Notes under the pieces: generated by a model
What the model saw: the letters and a program-made list of their open reading frames with translations, nothing else
Told to the model about the DNA's origin: nothing
Databases searched by the model: none
Part shown: positions 1-12,926 of the stretch, one piece after another
How positions within the stretch are numbered: the first letter of the stretch is position 1
Layout: the number at the start of each line of letters is the position of its first letter
NCBI RefSeq assembly: GCF_963676685.1
Contig: NC_092356.1
Span: 46,401,601 to 46,465,600, forward strand
Length of the DNA stretch: 64,000 nucleotides
Reading direction: 5' to 3'
Origin: Mytilus edulis
Taxonomy: Eukaryota > Mollusca > Bivalvia > Mytilida > Mytilidae
Position numbers and translations under genes: made by a program

Positions 1-1984
1 GTATTCAGGATTAATATGCTATATACACGGGTCATAACCACAGGGTTGACACTACTAAATTGTCAAATTGTTACCTATTGAAGTATTTTAATCAGTAAGA
101 CTTTCTAAGATAACAATACGAATACTAAAAATCTGGACTAAAAATAAGGCGTATAGGTACAGTTTTCAATTTGTTAGTGGGCATGACGTAAAACAGCGAA
201 GCAAAGAATTCAACTTTATTTATAACTTATATATGCCAATGCTGTTGATAAAAAATTTACTCCATTCCAGGACCTTTTGTTTTCCGAATAATTAATATTA
301 TTGTTTCAGTTCGACGGGTTCAAACAGAAAGACTTGAAAGCAGAGAAAAACTGTGTATCTTATAATCGGCATGACTATATCAGATGACAATACTAATACA
401 AAAATAAGGCTTGCGCATAGTTATATACTTTAATTCAGTCTCGGACCCGTGATATCACGGGTGTGTTCTAGTATATATATAAAAGAATACAGATCTAAAT
501 ATATTGATTTTCTGTGTGAAATACTGTTTAATTTTTGTATGAAAATTTTTCATCATTTTTAATCAAAGATTACTGAAATACGTCAAGTTAGTAAGATTCC
601 ACAAAATAAGGTTTATCTACTTTACACTAGATGCCCCACTTGTCATAGACACATTCTCATCATCGATCTTTTCTAGCAAATAAATGTGACTTTTACTAAC
701 AGGTGAAACACGACGGACACTACCAGCTGAACAGGAACTGGTTAACTTTTGATGTATCTGGCCACTACTGTATAGATTTACAGCGTCTGCAATGGTGTTC
801 CAATAAAACACGTAAAAGGATATGGTTACCAGTCAAAGAAGCAACCAAATAACATAAAAAGACATGTTTCGGTTATCTGACAGACAATATGGAATATACA
901 TTTGTACAGGATTATATTAATCATATGAGTTTCCCTTCTATTAATTAAAAAGGAAAAATATGACTGAAATATTCCTCCTATTTGGCAAGTTTCAGTCGCA
1001 TTACAAATTTCCAAGACTTTTATGAGACAATGAGACAAAAAATGTTCTACAATTTTTCATTGTTATTATGTAAATTCTATGAATGTTGCATGTTCAAATT
1101 GATTAAGTCACCGCATGACATGGTATGTCATCGTTTAAATTGATTGATTGGTATTCCTTCCAATTAATCTAGTTGCAGCAACTAAATGTATGGCATAGCA
1201 ATGAATTACATAATTGTGATTAATATATTCCAAAGACACAAAATCATTCGATTTCCTTCGTTGTATTGAATTTCAAGTAGGTTCACTGCTTCTGTTTGGA
1301 ACATATATTGGAAAGTTTACAGTCCGAAAATGTTTATAAAAACATGATGTTCAAAAGAGTTTTCAAAAATCATAAAAAAAAAATTCTAAACTCGATAATG
1401 TGTTAAAAAGGGTTAAAAGAATGATTACAAAAGTATTAAAAAAACAATCAGTCGTCACAAAATACTTTAAAACGAAATTTGCATTATAGCGGTACTTGGT
1501 TTAACTAACTGAAAGTTGTCGCAAGTCTAATAAGTTAATCATTGCAAAGGAAATTAAAGCTTTCATAAGATACAGTTGTCACAGTGATGCATATTAATAA
1601 TATGTTGGTTTTAAGGCGACATTTAACGTTCTCGTTGAATATTACAGTTGCTATTCTATCTATTCAATGGCAATGCTAACTTTGCAAAAATGTAAATAGC
1701 GGCAAAAACCACAATTGATAATAAAGAAAAGTTTTATTTCTTTTTCAATAACAGAGACTACAAAAAAAAATCTGACGTGAACTTTACACTTTGAAAAGGA
1801 CAAAAAATCAAACACACATACAACTAACTTAGTTTAATACATATCATTTGTGTGTTCATTGACTGATATCTGTACACACCTGAAATTGAGCAGGAGATGT
1901 CATAGATATTTATAGATGCCATAGGAATATTGCAATTTCCTTTTTCGGTCACAATCAAAACTGTTATATTCCTATTATTGACAT
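1..1984. other. AT-rich stretch with no gene seen
   Basis: No open frame in this stretch has protein-like composition, a recognisable motif or supporting splice sites. The short open frames at 617-811 and 826-1038 on the - strand are low-complexity and I do not support them. Homopolymer A/T runs are frequent. Read as intergenic or intronic DNA. Confidence 0.6.
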
Positions 1985-2262
1985 TTTTACCTATTATATC
2001 TATTTGTTTTGTTCACACATCGATGTCAATACAATCGAATATTATACGACTGTCACATAATTGAGAGGTTTGAATAGCTTTAAAACCATTTGAATCAACC
2101 TTTTTCTACATGGTAAGAAAATGTCTGTACCAAGTCAGGAATATAGCAGTTGTTGTCCATTCGCTTGATGTGTTTGAGCTTTTAATTTTGCCATTTGATT
2201 AGGGACGTTTCGTTTGTCATTTCCTTGGAGTTCAGTTTTATTGTGATTTCACTTTTTTGGAT
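1985..2262 (+). repeat. Dispersed mussel repeat, copy 1
   Basis: The core (TTTCTACAT, then a GTACCAAGTCAGGAATAT block, then GATGTGTTTGAGC and GGGACGTTTCGTT) recurs at 5450-5695 on the same strand and at 15676-15960 on the opposite strand. The three copies match over 150 bp or more with many substitutions and small indels, so this is an old dispersed family. No coding capacity is seen. Its class (SINE-like or part of a larger non-autonomous element) cannot be decided here. Confidence 0.7.
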
Positions 2263-2584
2263 ACAACATGTCGGTTTCCTAGTTCGCTAGCAACATTTGT
2301 TTGGGGTCGTGTAGTATTAGTTACCATTAAAGACATCTTATACGTATCGTTTTCGATTTTGAAATTTTGACTATGTGTGAATACGAATGACAGATGATGC
2401 ATGAATAACAGGAACTGCTTATCCTGTCGATGGACCTAGTCCTGCTCTTTTTTTTTAATTCAGAACGATCGTTGGTTTGTGTTAAGAAAGAGAAAAAAAG
2501 AACGATCGTTTTTTGTTTTCATTAATAGTACCTTTATATGTCTCTTCTTGAAATATATTACCTTTGTCGTATTTGGCACAACTT

Positions 2585-2670
2585 CTTAATATGAGCGACA
2601 CTGAGGAGTAGGTGAAACGCGCGTCTGGCGTGTTAATTTATAATCCTAGTACCTTTGATAACTTGATACA
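2585..2670 (+). repeat. Fragment of an abundant bivalve repeat
   Basis: Contains ATGAGCGACACTGAGGAG, then GAAACGCGCGTCTGGCGTG and a CCTAGTACCTTTGATAACT block. I recognise this combination from memory as very common in mussel sequence. The 63-residue frame that crosses it (2612-2803) is not a gene. Confidence 0.55.
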
Positions 2671-3210
2671 TTTACGAGAGTTGAACATCGTTAAACTACT
2701 GTTGCTTTTATTGAGCCTACGTATTTATCAGAAAACTATGAATGTAAAAATTATTTATGCTGTCACTTTTCAATCCACTTTCCTTGTACTACAACATACT
2801 TAACTTAATTACTTGAAAGAAACCAAAATGTTTCAAGATTTAAAAAGTTTATAATTATAAATGTTTCAGTATTGAAAAAAAAAATAAAAAAAGAGTCTTT
2901 TGCTTTATTGGCTTTTATTTTTTGTTCTTTTTTATTGAAAAGTATGTCACACTTACCATATGCAATATTAATTAATACTAATTTTTTGATCGTGGTTTTA
3001 ACAGAAGAATAAGATTCGTGTTGTGAGTAATATAACTCGTTTATGACGAACTAACATTACTGAATTGAATGGCAAGTTATGTTTTATGCACATTAGCTTT
3101 TAATCAAGGTAGCACAATACAAAGATTTTTTACTTCCAATCTCCAACCTTTCAATGCTGTTACTTTCTTAAGACAGCATATAAACTAACAAAAGAGGTAT
3201 ATATATATAT

Positions 3211-4461
3211 ATAAACGAGTCTGAATTGAAAACTACGTTCAAACCTATGATTGCGTTGGATAAAACCCGCAATTTTTATACGTGTGCATGTAAACAAATT
3301 TCGTTGTAGAAGGGTAAAAAAACACACAAACAACATTTTCCAAAAGACCAAAAAGGTGAAAAAGTATATTTAAACAAAATGCATTTGACTAACAGGTCGA
3401 ACAACTGATGTTCTTTAACCCTGCTGACTGCCATTGGCGATTGCCAAATAAAATTTATCACAAGATGTAACAAAATGGATCTTAATATAAATTTAATACT
3501 AAACAGAAATAAAAGTTTAACTTGTGGCCACGATGTTATGCCACAAACATACGGTGTCAATATTTTTTAAGTACACCAGATCCGGATTTCGACAATAAAT
3601 GTCTCTTCAGTGATGTTAGGGATCGAAACGGTATTTGGAAGGCCATATAACAAGTACCCTCATTTTTAGAAAAAGTACCCTCATTTTTTGATAAACTCTT
3701 GAATTTTAAGAGTCAATATAGGATGAACGGATTATATAAACCGGAGGAAAAATATGATACAAGCCCAAACAAAAAAAATAAACGAGTCTAAATTGAAAAC
3801 TACGTTCAAACCTATGATTGCGTTGGATAAAAACCGCAATTTTTATACGCGTGCATGTAAACAAATAAATTTTCGTTGTAGAAGGGTAAAAAAAACAGCA
3901 CATACAACATTTTCCAAAAGACCAAAAAGGTGAAAAGGTATATTTAAACAAAACGCATTTGACTAACAGGTCGAACAACTGATGTTCTTTAATCCTGCTG
4001 ACTGCCATTGGCGATTGCCAAATAAAATTGATCACAAGATGTAACAAAATGGATCTTAATATAAATTTAATACTAAACAGAAATAAAAGTTTAACTTGTG
4101 GCCACGATGTTATGCCACAAACATACGGTGTCAATATTTTTTAAGTACACCAGATCCGGATTTCGACAATAAATGTCTCTTCAGTGATGTTAGGGATCGA
4201 AACGGTATTTGGAATGCCATATAACAAGTACCCTCATTTTTAGAAAAAGTACCCTCATTTTTTGATAAACTCTTGAATTTTAAGAGTCAATATAGGATGA
4301 ACGGATTATATAAACCGGAGGAAAAATATGATACAAGCCCAAACAAAAAATATAAACGAGTCTAAATTGAAAACTACGTTCAAACCTATGATTGCGTTGG
4401 ATAAAAACCGCAATTTGTATACGTGTGCATGTAAACAAATTTCGTTGTAGAAGGGTAAAAA
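3211..4461. repeat. Three-copy tandem duplication, about 570-bp unit
   Basis: The phrase ATAAACGAGTCT starts at 3211, 3778 and 4352, giving unit lengths of 567 and 574 bp plus a third partial copy of about 110 bp. The two full copies differ by few substitutions and small indels, which points to a recent duplication. Each full copy contains a degenerate piece of the same family as 41630-42110 (CACCAGATCC, TTTCGACAATAAATGTCTC, TTCAGTGATG). The long - strand frames at 3276-3560 and 3706-4134 are copies of one another only because the DNA is duplicated; they have no recognisable domain. Confidence 0.85.
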
Positions 4462-4472
4462 GCACGGGGAAT

Positions 4473-5438
4473 TATATATATATATATAGATGAAAGAATA
4501 ATCTTTTAAATGAATTAATATTTTTGTTATGCAACCATTATGTAATCAATTATTATGCAATTAATGGCATAATTTTGGTCAGTTCACTGGAATGAATTTA
4601 GCTCTATTATCTTTATTTCAATACAAGAAATTTTAACGAAATCTTAATCAACACAGCAGGAGCTACAGAAGGGTGTCTTATATTTTCGCTATCATATTCC
4701 ATTCTCTCATAAATCTGTAATTAGTGTAAACATCCTTACCACATAAACGAAGATAATGTTTTATTAGGTGTAAATTTTGATATATACATTATATCCAAAA
4801 TCTGAGACACCCTTTTGTAGATAATGGCTCTAGGAACAAAATTTAATAAAATCAACCCTCTCGGGGTATCCATAAAGAAGCTAATTTCAATTGAACGTGT
4901 AAAGCTTTGTAGACACAGTTAACATTATAATTGATTACATAATTGTTGTATAATACTAGCCATTTATTGCATTAGTTTGAAAGATTAATCTGTTAGCTAT
5001 CCATAAATACCACTTTTATAAATTGTCAAGCATTATGAAAAAAGTTACAGCATTTTAAAACTGGAGAATTGGATGTATTCAATCTTTGTATTGTGCTACC
5101 TTAAATGTATGATAGTTTTTATATTCCATTAACAGTTTTTTAAACAAATAATGAGGGAAAACACTTTGAAACATATTGTTTACAATTAATGTCACCTTAT
5201 AGCATGATTTAATATGAAAGAACGGTGAAATGCAGATTGCTTGTTAGAGCACATATAGTGTTGATCTCGCCCTCTTTGTGGATCAAGTAAAAACATGTCT
5301 ACTTATATTAAAAAAAAAGACAACACTGAAATAATAACGCTATACATTGATTATAATATTAGCGTGAATTTTCAATTTTGGGCTAACAGAAAAATACTAG
5401 TAAAAGATTCATTGGTACCCGCTATGAACCAAGAGAAA
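4473..5438. repeat. Possible insertion with a loose foldback, bounded by a 16-bp direct repeat
   Basis: AAAAGCACGGGGAATT occurs at both ends (4459-4474 and 5437-5452). Inside, 4490-4995 is an imperfect inverted repeat: outer arms around AATTATGTAATCAATTAT, and an inner pair CTACAGAAGGGTGTCTTA at 4664 with its complement near 4802-4818. The arms are diverged. It could be an old inverted-repeat element or two unrelated repeats. No gene is seen. Confidence 0.4.
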
Positions 5439-5449
5439 AGCACGGGGAA

Positions 5450-5695
5450 TTTATAATATGTTGTGATATTCCTTTCTTTTTAATGAGTTAAATGTAATTT
5501 CCAATTAGGTACGACAGTTTTGTATAATCTTACTATGACACTATAAAATTCAACCAGGTTCAATCCACGATTTTCTACATTAGAAAGTACCTGTAAAAAG
5601 TCAGGTATACATTTGATGTGCTTGAGCTTGATGAGGGACTTTCCGTTTTGAATTTTCTTGGGAGATCAGTATTTTTGTTATTTTACTTTTTTATG
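5450..5695 (+). repeat. Dispersed mussel repeat, copy 2
   Basis: Same family as 1985-2262. It shares the TTTCTACATTAGAAA, AAAGTCAGGTATACA and GATGTGCTTGAGC blocks in the same order, with a shorter central part. No coding capacity. Confidence 0.65.
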
Positions 5696-8600
5696 ATACA
5701 TTTATTTTTTTGTCAGACTTTTGACTTGCAAACGTGTAATTCTCAGTACTAATTATGCATATTACACTGCCAATGACTGTACAAAAATGTGTTACTGTTA
5801 ATGCATGTAATGGTCGTATTAAGTATAATCTGTGACTTTAATAATATGTGTCCGCATAATTTGGTTATGACATTGGCAAAATAATCTACAGTTTTCTAAT
5901 CAGATTCATTTTCAAATACACAGTTAAAATGTTCTTCGCACACTTTACATCACTTGAGATATAATATAATAAACCGTTCGTTGTCAGTGGTATAAGTTTG
6001 GTTGGACTCATATTTAAGTCAATGCATGCTTATCACAGAAAGTTGTATGTACAAATATGTTGTTCGGGAGTCAATTATACCTGATTCGTTCTAGACACCA
6101 ACCGAATCCGGAAAATAAAGAGGTTATTTTAAACCGTCACTGAATGTAGAAATTACGGCAATCTAACCATGTCTCATTGCGTAGAAGGCCCTGCAACATT
6201 GAAGTGTGAGAACAAAAGTTGAGTTTCTACGCAATTATACATTTGAGACTACATGCAATTGACGCGGGAATCAGATACCAATGTTAAAGACTTTTATTCG
6301 ATATAGTCTGGAATAAAATAAAATACTTCCGCAATTGAAAAACTCACTACCAAAGACCGCCTAAGCCGTTGTCATATAATAATTTATTAATCTCTGATCA
6401 AAACTATGAATTTAACACAGTTCAACTGGTGCTTATTATAGTTACGATTGGATGAAGAAAACTTTTTGAAATTAGACGTTTGTCAGGCAATACATAGTCA
6501 TTCAATCAACGCTTGTCGTGTCTCAATGCAATTAGTGACATGATCATGATAATATAAATATAAATAAAAATCTTTGGCTATCCCTTCGATTACTTTTTAA
6601 TGTTATTATAGTTGGATTCAGTGCATGTCAGAACGGGTATGTTTAGGTAAAATTGGTTTTGATAGTTGTGATTACATAAATGGTGTACATTGTTTTTAAA
6701 ATTTAGACGTTTTGGGGGATTCGCAAAAGGAAAGAAGTATAGAACGTAAATGTCAGCTTACATGCCCTGAAAGAGCTCGCATGTTCCAACTCATCACTGA
6801 CAGGCGGCTGTCAAAATAAGATGTCTTCTGATTAGCAGTCGACGGAAATATAAAAAAATGCCCTATCACTGTCTGAACGAATTCATATTTGCCCATACCA
6901 GTGTAATGCAATTTTCAGGAATTGTCCGGGTAGGACGCAAAACATTTTCGACATTTAGGTGAGTCGGACTCCAGCAACATTTGTAATTTTTTTATTTGTT
7001 TTACCATGCAAAAAATAAAAAATCGGATCGAAATAGGAACGCTTCCTGAACAGTATATGAGTGTTGCCGTGATTAAGAAATGCTTTTGAAAATGTTCAGC
7101 CATGAGTTATAGGATCCCATTTATGATAATTTTCGCGGGAATGGTTCTTTCAAGGACGACAGTAAAAATTCTGATGTGAGACTGCGGCTTAACAGATATC
7201 ATAATTTATTAATGAACAGCATAATGTTAAACGTCTCGACATTCATGCAACAAAATGCAATTGCCTTCGTCGCCAGGTATATACGTGCGTGAGTTTGCAT
7301 TAGACGTAATGAATTGCTTAACAATGCTTGTTTTTGTTTTAATTAAAATCATTTTAACACGTCTAGTGTGTATAGTTTACTCTTGTTAGGCTATATTCGA
7401 ACCTCCAAAAAGAAAACAATGATATGCAATTAAACACACAAAACAACAACAAAAATAATTCATTCTGAGTTAAAGTAAGCTGAAACTAGTACTCGTATGC
7501 ATTAACGGAAATGCACAAAACTAATCCTATATGCACAGAAACCTGGGACAAAGAAGCCTGTCCGCAATAATATGATAATCAAAATACTCTTCTCTGATGC
7601 TTTATTGTAAATTGATAGACCTAGTTCAATTAACTTCCATGCGCATATTAGACGTCATGGAAGTTATGCAAAATCAGAGGAGAAGAAACTATACTGCGTC
7701 TGTAGTATGGCACCTTTAAGTCCAAAAGTCATTTAGTTTCAAGTACTTTTGATGTCGAAAAACGTAGAAATGTTTAACCTAGTCTTTCGTTAAAATTAAC
7801 ATACGGGTGAAATATAACAATTATAACTGGATCAAAAGAAAGTTATTCCAAAACGGGAAAATCGTACATACTGCATATTAAACAGATGACCTACATTGCG
7901 TTTTGGCATTTCCGAAATTTTGATTATTTATTTGTAAACAAAACACTATTAAGTTATTTTACGTGTTAATTTACGCTCGATTTAATCAAACACAATCTAC
8001 ATGATAATTATAATTAAAGCTGCAAGGTTGGCTTGCAATTATGCAACTTCGCGTAGATTTGACATATTATACATACCAAATTATTTTTGCTTTTTATTAT
8101 GAAAATGAAAGAGGTTTGATTGTTCAGTATTGTACATGACAGAACGTAGTATCGAATTGATCATGTTTTTGATATCATTGTAAAATCTGATCAAGAGGAA
8201 ATGGGGGTAAGCCTCATTAAGGCAGCTTGAAATAAAAAGAATACAAGCAACAGAATCAAAGAAGTCAGTATCTTTTACGACTTCATAACAAAATGAATGA
8301 CATATAATGTGATGATCTGTTCTATAAATTGTTTGGAGAATAAATTTGATGTAAATTGCAGACAACAGCTTCTGTGTTATTTAAGTTTCCTCGTGTATAT
8401 TTCACAACATATTTGTGGCTGATTCACAGCTGACTGCAATAAATTAAATTTATAGCAATAATGCGTCGTAATTGTCTCAATCCTTGATTTCTATTAGCAA
8501 AGGCGTTTCCTATAAGTTTGATGATTCTATGAACAATTACTTAAATCCAACATATATCTAGCATGCGGATTAATAATTTAAAAAAGATTGAAGTATATAT

Positions 8601-8825
8601 GAATTTTATTTGTATGACAGGACATGATACTCAGGCCAACTTCTATCATAATACAATGTATTTCACTAACCGTATCTATAAATAAAGAGCGAGTTGGTTT
8701 TTGGATTAAAACTTTAAGATAAGGTGATCAATGTTCTGAAAATAAACGTATGCCGATTCATGTCAAACTATATCTATTATAAACTAATATCTGCAATAAA
8801 AATGAAAATTTGAATGTTAAATAAA
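5696..8825. other. No gene seen
   Basis: AT-rich sequence without a supported exon. The 94-residue frame at 8081-8365 on the - strand is the longest here; it has no recognisable motif, no repeat partner in the window and no splice context, so it is left uncalled. A small hairpin with 10-bp arms (AACTTCCATG / CATGGAAGTT) lies at 7632-7665. Confidence 0.5.
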
Positions 8826-8960
8826 AATAAGAAGATGTGGTATGATTGCCAATAAGACAATTCTCCACAAAGAACCAACTAACACAGAAATTAACAACTA
8901 TATGTCACCGTACAGCCTTCCACAATGAGCAAAACCCTCACCACAGAGTCAGCTTGTACT
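8826..8960 (-). repeat. Abundant mussel SINE-like repeat, partial copy
   Basis: Carries the family landmarks in order: AAGATGTGGTATGATTGCCA, GAGACA-like, CACAGAAATTAACAACTAT, CACCGTAC-GCCTTC and AATGAGCAAA. The same blocks occur at 35338-35590, 42898-43245 and, inverted, at 62885-63020. From memory this family is extremely common in Mytilus. Orientation is given so that the CACATCTTCTT end is the 3' end. No protein is encoded. Confidence 0.75.
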
Positions 8961-9849
8961 TTTTCTATAATGTTTATCTTTATTTGGTTTATCAGAATAA
9001 ATTTTTGTCGAAAGACATACAAAAAGGAAAAGAAAAAACGACGTAGTTTAACGTTTCTCACTATATAGTGCATGTGCATTACACACTAATTAACCATAAA
9101 AATATATGGATAATTGATTAAATAGACGTCACAATAATATACATGATGTATATATAAAGCAAATACTACCATTGCATGAAGATACAGAATTGACTATAAT
9201 TTCATCATATCTGATCACTTACTAGCATTAAAGACTTAATGCATCGCCCGTCTGGATAGTAGTTGTGCTGTCATAATGCATATCGATCAGCACGGCAAAA
9301 CAATTTCAATTAAAGAAAGTCTCTGAATCACTTATTTCCATGGTTCTTACCAATTTGATCGACAATGTCTCATTTAAATCCACCAATTCGCATTGGCTAT
9401 GCTGACGGTTTTATGTGTCTTTTATATATCGTTTTTATGTTTGAGAGGAAATAATATTAACGATACCTTGCTTTCTGCAACAATGTGCATTTTGACTGTC
9501 ACTGTATCTTCAGTGACGTTCAATGCCAAAGGATTCAAAACAGACGTGAAAATTTCCAAAATGTTTATGACGTCACAATGAACACTTGCATTAACATTAA
9601 AGTGTCCGAATGCATACACCTATTCGTTCATGAATTTTTGTTTTGCAATTTTAGGAGCCCAACAATTTCTTTCATCGAACTGCTCTTTACTACATCAATA
9701 GTAAAACATTGCGAACCTACTTAGATTGGATGATATGTAAAGAGTTTACGGTAGTCTGATAAATATCAGACTGCTATTTGATGTTTAATATTCTGTTGTA
9801 TGTAAATCTGCATTGCCATATGTGCACTTCATATGACACTAAATTTGGC

Positions 9850-10080
9850 AACTTGTAGACGGATGTCGCATTTGGACCAGGATCTGCTTACCCTTAATGG
9901 GTGCTTGAAATCATCCCCAGTTTTTGGTGGGGTTCGTGTTCCTCAGTCTATAGTTTTTTTTTAACTTGTGTTTTAGTATTGTTGTTTAGTCATGGCATTG
10001 TCTGTTTATTTTCGACGTATGAGTTTGAATTTCTGTTTGGAATATGTTGCCTCTCTCTTATGATCCCCTTCCAATGTTTT
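9850..10080 (+). repeat. Abundant mussel dispersed repeat
   Basis: Contains TGTCGCATTTGGACCAGGAT, CTGCTTACCCTT, CCCCAGTTTTTGGTGGGGTT and CATGGCATTGTCTG in the order I remember for a common Mytilus repeat. The small frame at 9901-10110 falls inside it and is not a gene. Confidence 0.65.
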
Positions 10081-10105
10081 ATTTTTTTACTTTTGTCATT
10101 ACAAA

Positions 10106-10270
10106 TATGAATTTTGTCTACAAAAATGAATTTTGTCATGACAAAAATGAATTTTGTCTACACAAATGAATTTTGTCATCACAAAATTGAAGTTCTCACA
10201 AAACAAGTCTGTAGCACATAGTTTTGTAAGACAAAAATGATTTTGTTATGACAGAATTGAATTTTGTACA
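10106..10270. repeat. Degenerate minisatellite, TGAATTTTGTC motif
   Basis: Six or more copies of ATGAATTTTGTC alternate with ACAAAA, giving a period of about 18-20 bp. Because ATTTTGTC and GACAAAA(T) are complementary, the array is also locally self-complementary and could form short hairpins. Confidence 0.75.
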
Positions 10271-10701
10271 AAACCACAAGAGTCCCATTCGGCGCCACGT
10301 AATAAGGACCATTCTTAAAACACACGTCATACACATTGCAGTCTGTTTGACACGTTTATATACTTATAAAAAACATTATGTCCATCAATAAATGTCAGAT
10401 AAGGCTTTATAATACCAGCGTTACTTATTTTCCTGCACACTACACGTGTTTTTTTTAGTTTAAACATATTTTATTTGCTCAAAGCGAAAAAGGATCAGAC
10501 ACAAGTAAAACATACTTATAAAGTCTTCTCCACAATACAATATATATAACAATACAAATTGAACGTGAGCATGATCATATAATATAAACAACATAAAAAT
10601 AACTTATCTATACTGAAAAAAGTAGAGGGAATGAGGAAAGAACGACAGAGATTAGGTTGATGATGATAATGATGATGATGTGTGTTTTACCTATGTTGAT
10701 A

Positions 10702-12926
10702 CTATACTACGAGGAATCGTTTTGATCTCTTTATAAAATTGAATACTTGTTTAACAATTTGCACATTTTGATCATAGGAAAGAGTGTCTCTTCCAAAAAC
10801 CAGTAGTGTTAAGTCCAAATCGCAGCCTTCGGGAAGCCAGCTGAGACCATTAAACAGAATAGCTCTTTCATTTAGATAGAAAGGACAATCAAAGAAAAAA
10901 TGGTGCATGTCCTCAATATCTAAACCACATTTACATGTTGGATCAGATATAATGTTAGCTCTAAACAAGTCACAATTCAAGAACGATGCCGAACATCTAA
11001 ATTGGGTTAATATTATGTTCAATTTTCTTGGACCATATAAATAATGTTTTAAGTTAGATTGATTCTCATTTCGAATGTCGTAGTTTTTTAGTTCTACTTT
11101 GAATTTTGATAACGAGTCTACATTTCGAACTGCTATGTTCATATTATTCCAAAGTTTAATTGTTGATGGGATAAAGGATTGGGAAGTTAGAGTCAGCCTG
11201 CAAAATGGTAAAATGATATCTTGTCCATTTCGCAAGGGATATTGTGTTGTACTTTGAATTTTAGGGGGCACAAGGTTACTTAAATATTCAGGGGCATTAT
11301 TATTCTGAATTTTATAAAATAATTGTAGTTTTCTTCTTTTTCTTCGTTCCTCTAAAGTTTCCCAACCAACCTCTTTTAAGACAGTCTCAGAGTGTGTGTA
11401 AACAGGCAAACCTGTTACAATTCGTGCAGCTTCAAGTTGTAGCTGTTCTAGTTTAATTGAATAACCTTTTCCACAATTGTCCCATACTTCAGTTGCATAT
11501 TCAAAAATTGGTCTAATAAAAACTAGATATAATTTTTCCAAATTTTGTCGGCTAAGTTGATATTTGAGTTTTCGCAGTATATTCAGATGTTTTTTGACAC
11601 TATTTAATATATTTTCAACATGGTTGTTCCATTTTGCGTCACTTCTAAATGTAACCCCTAGATGCTTATGAGATCGCACAATTGGTATTTCTTTGTTGTT
11701 CATAGTAAAATTAAGGTTTTGTATCTCATTATTTGAAAACATCATAATTTCTGTTTTTTCAGGATTGAAAGACATAAGCCACTTTCTTGACCATTCATCC
11801 AGCTGTCTCAGGTCACGACTAACAACTGACTGTATAAGTTCCTCGTCATGACCTGAGTAACTGAATGAAGTGTCATCTGCAAATAGTCTGCATAAAGAAG
11901 TTAACTGTTCAGCAATATCGTTAATATATATGATAAACAATAAAGGACCAAGAACGGATCCTTGGGGTACACCAGCTGAAACATTGCAAAAAGTAGAGGA
12001 TGATTCATTAATGATAACTTTTTTTTTCTTTGATATAGGTAGCTAGTGAACCAATTTAAAAGATTTCCCTCAATGCCATATGCTTTCATGTAGTAAGCCA
12101 ATATGCCAAACTTTGTCAAAGGCTTTCGAAAAATCACAAAAAACAAAACAGCAAATATCTTTTGTTTCTAGTGCATTTAAGATACAATCATAGATTTCTA
12201 TTAATTGATGCACTGTTGAATGTTTAGGCAAAAAACCTGATTGGTATTCATAAATTAGTTTGATTATATACATGTTTAAACACAACTCGTTCCATAACTT
12301 TCCCCACGCAGCTAATTAAAGATATTGGTCTGTAATTAGATGGCAAAGAAGAGTCCCCCTTTTTGAAAATAGCTATTACATTTGCAATTTTCATGCTGGT
12401 TGGATATATACATTGACTAAGGGACTTATTGAATATAATTTGAAGAGGTATTGCAACTGTATCTGGACAAGTCTTGAGCATCCTGTGGCTAATCACATCT
12501 GGTCCCGAGGCTTTATTTGGATCAAGAATATTAATCATATCTATAATTTCTTGAATAGTGACATGTATGTCACAAATTTTATTGTTAGATTTAGTTTCAA
12601 ATTGTGGTAAGTTGATATTTTCTTCATTTAATTTGGAGATTAAATTAAAATAATTGTTCAAAAGCTCACATTTTTCTTCCTCTTTATATGCTATTTCGTC
12701 TATTTTTTCGGTATTTATAATATTTTGGAGTGGGGGGATGTTATTTGATCCATTGTTAGATTTGATTAACATTTTCATAATTTTCCAATAAGTTTTTGTA
12801 TTCGATACATTATTTAGAATGATGTGGTCTAAATTACTTTCAAATTTTTCTTTAGCAACTTTTTTCATATTATTGACCCTATTTCTCTGTCGCTTGTACT
12901 TCAAAATATCAGATTGTTTTTTAGAT
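10702..12926 (-). pseudogene. LINE reverse transcriptase and C-terminal region, frameshifted
   Basis: The reverse transcriptase is spread over four overlapping frames: 12904-12248, 12285-12070, 12146-11901 and 11940-10702. Visible motifs in order are NYRPISLISCVGK (fingers), FCDFSKAFDKVWH (motif A with catalytic Asp), GVPQGSVLGP (motif B, just upstream of 11940 in that frame) and FADDTSF (motif C with the catalytic Asp pair). Each transition is explained by a single-base change: near 12255, near 12090, and in an A run near 12025. The C-terminal frame ends with a CKCG...H...C arrangement close to residue 340 of that frame, as in CR1-group elements. All catalytic residues are present, so the copy is inactive only because of the indels. 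Confidence 0.9.

Noticed and set aside
3276-4134. Two long similar - strand frames as paralogous genes
   Set aside because: Explained by the 570-bp tandem duplication; the translation is hydrophobic low-complexity sequence without a domain.
8081-8365. 94-residue - strand frame with some protein-like composition
   Set aside because: No motif, no splice context and no second copy to test conservation.
10702-11940. Functional host reverse-transcriptase gene
   Set aside because: It is one of several overlapping broken frames of a LINE.
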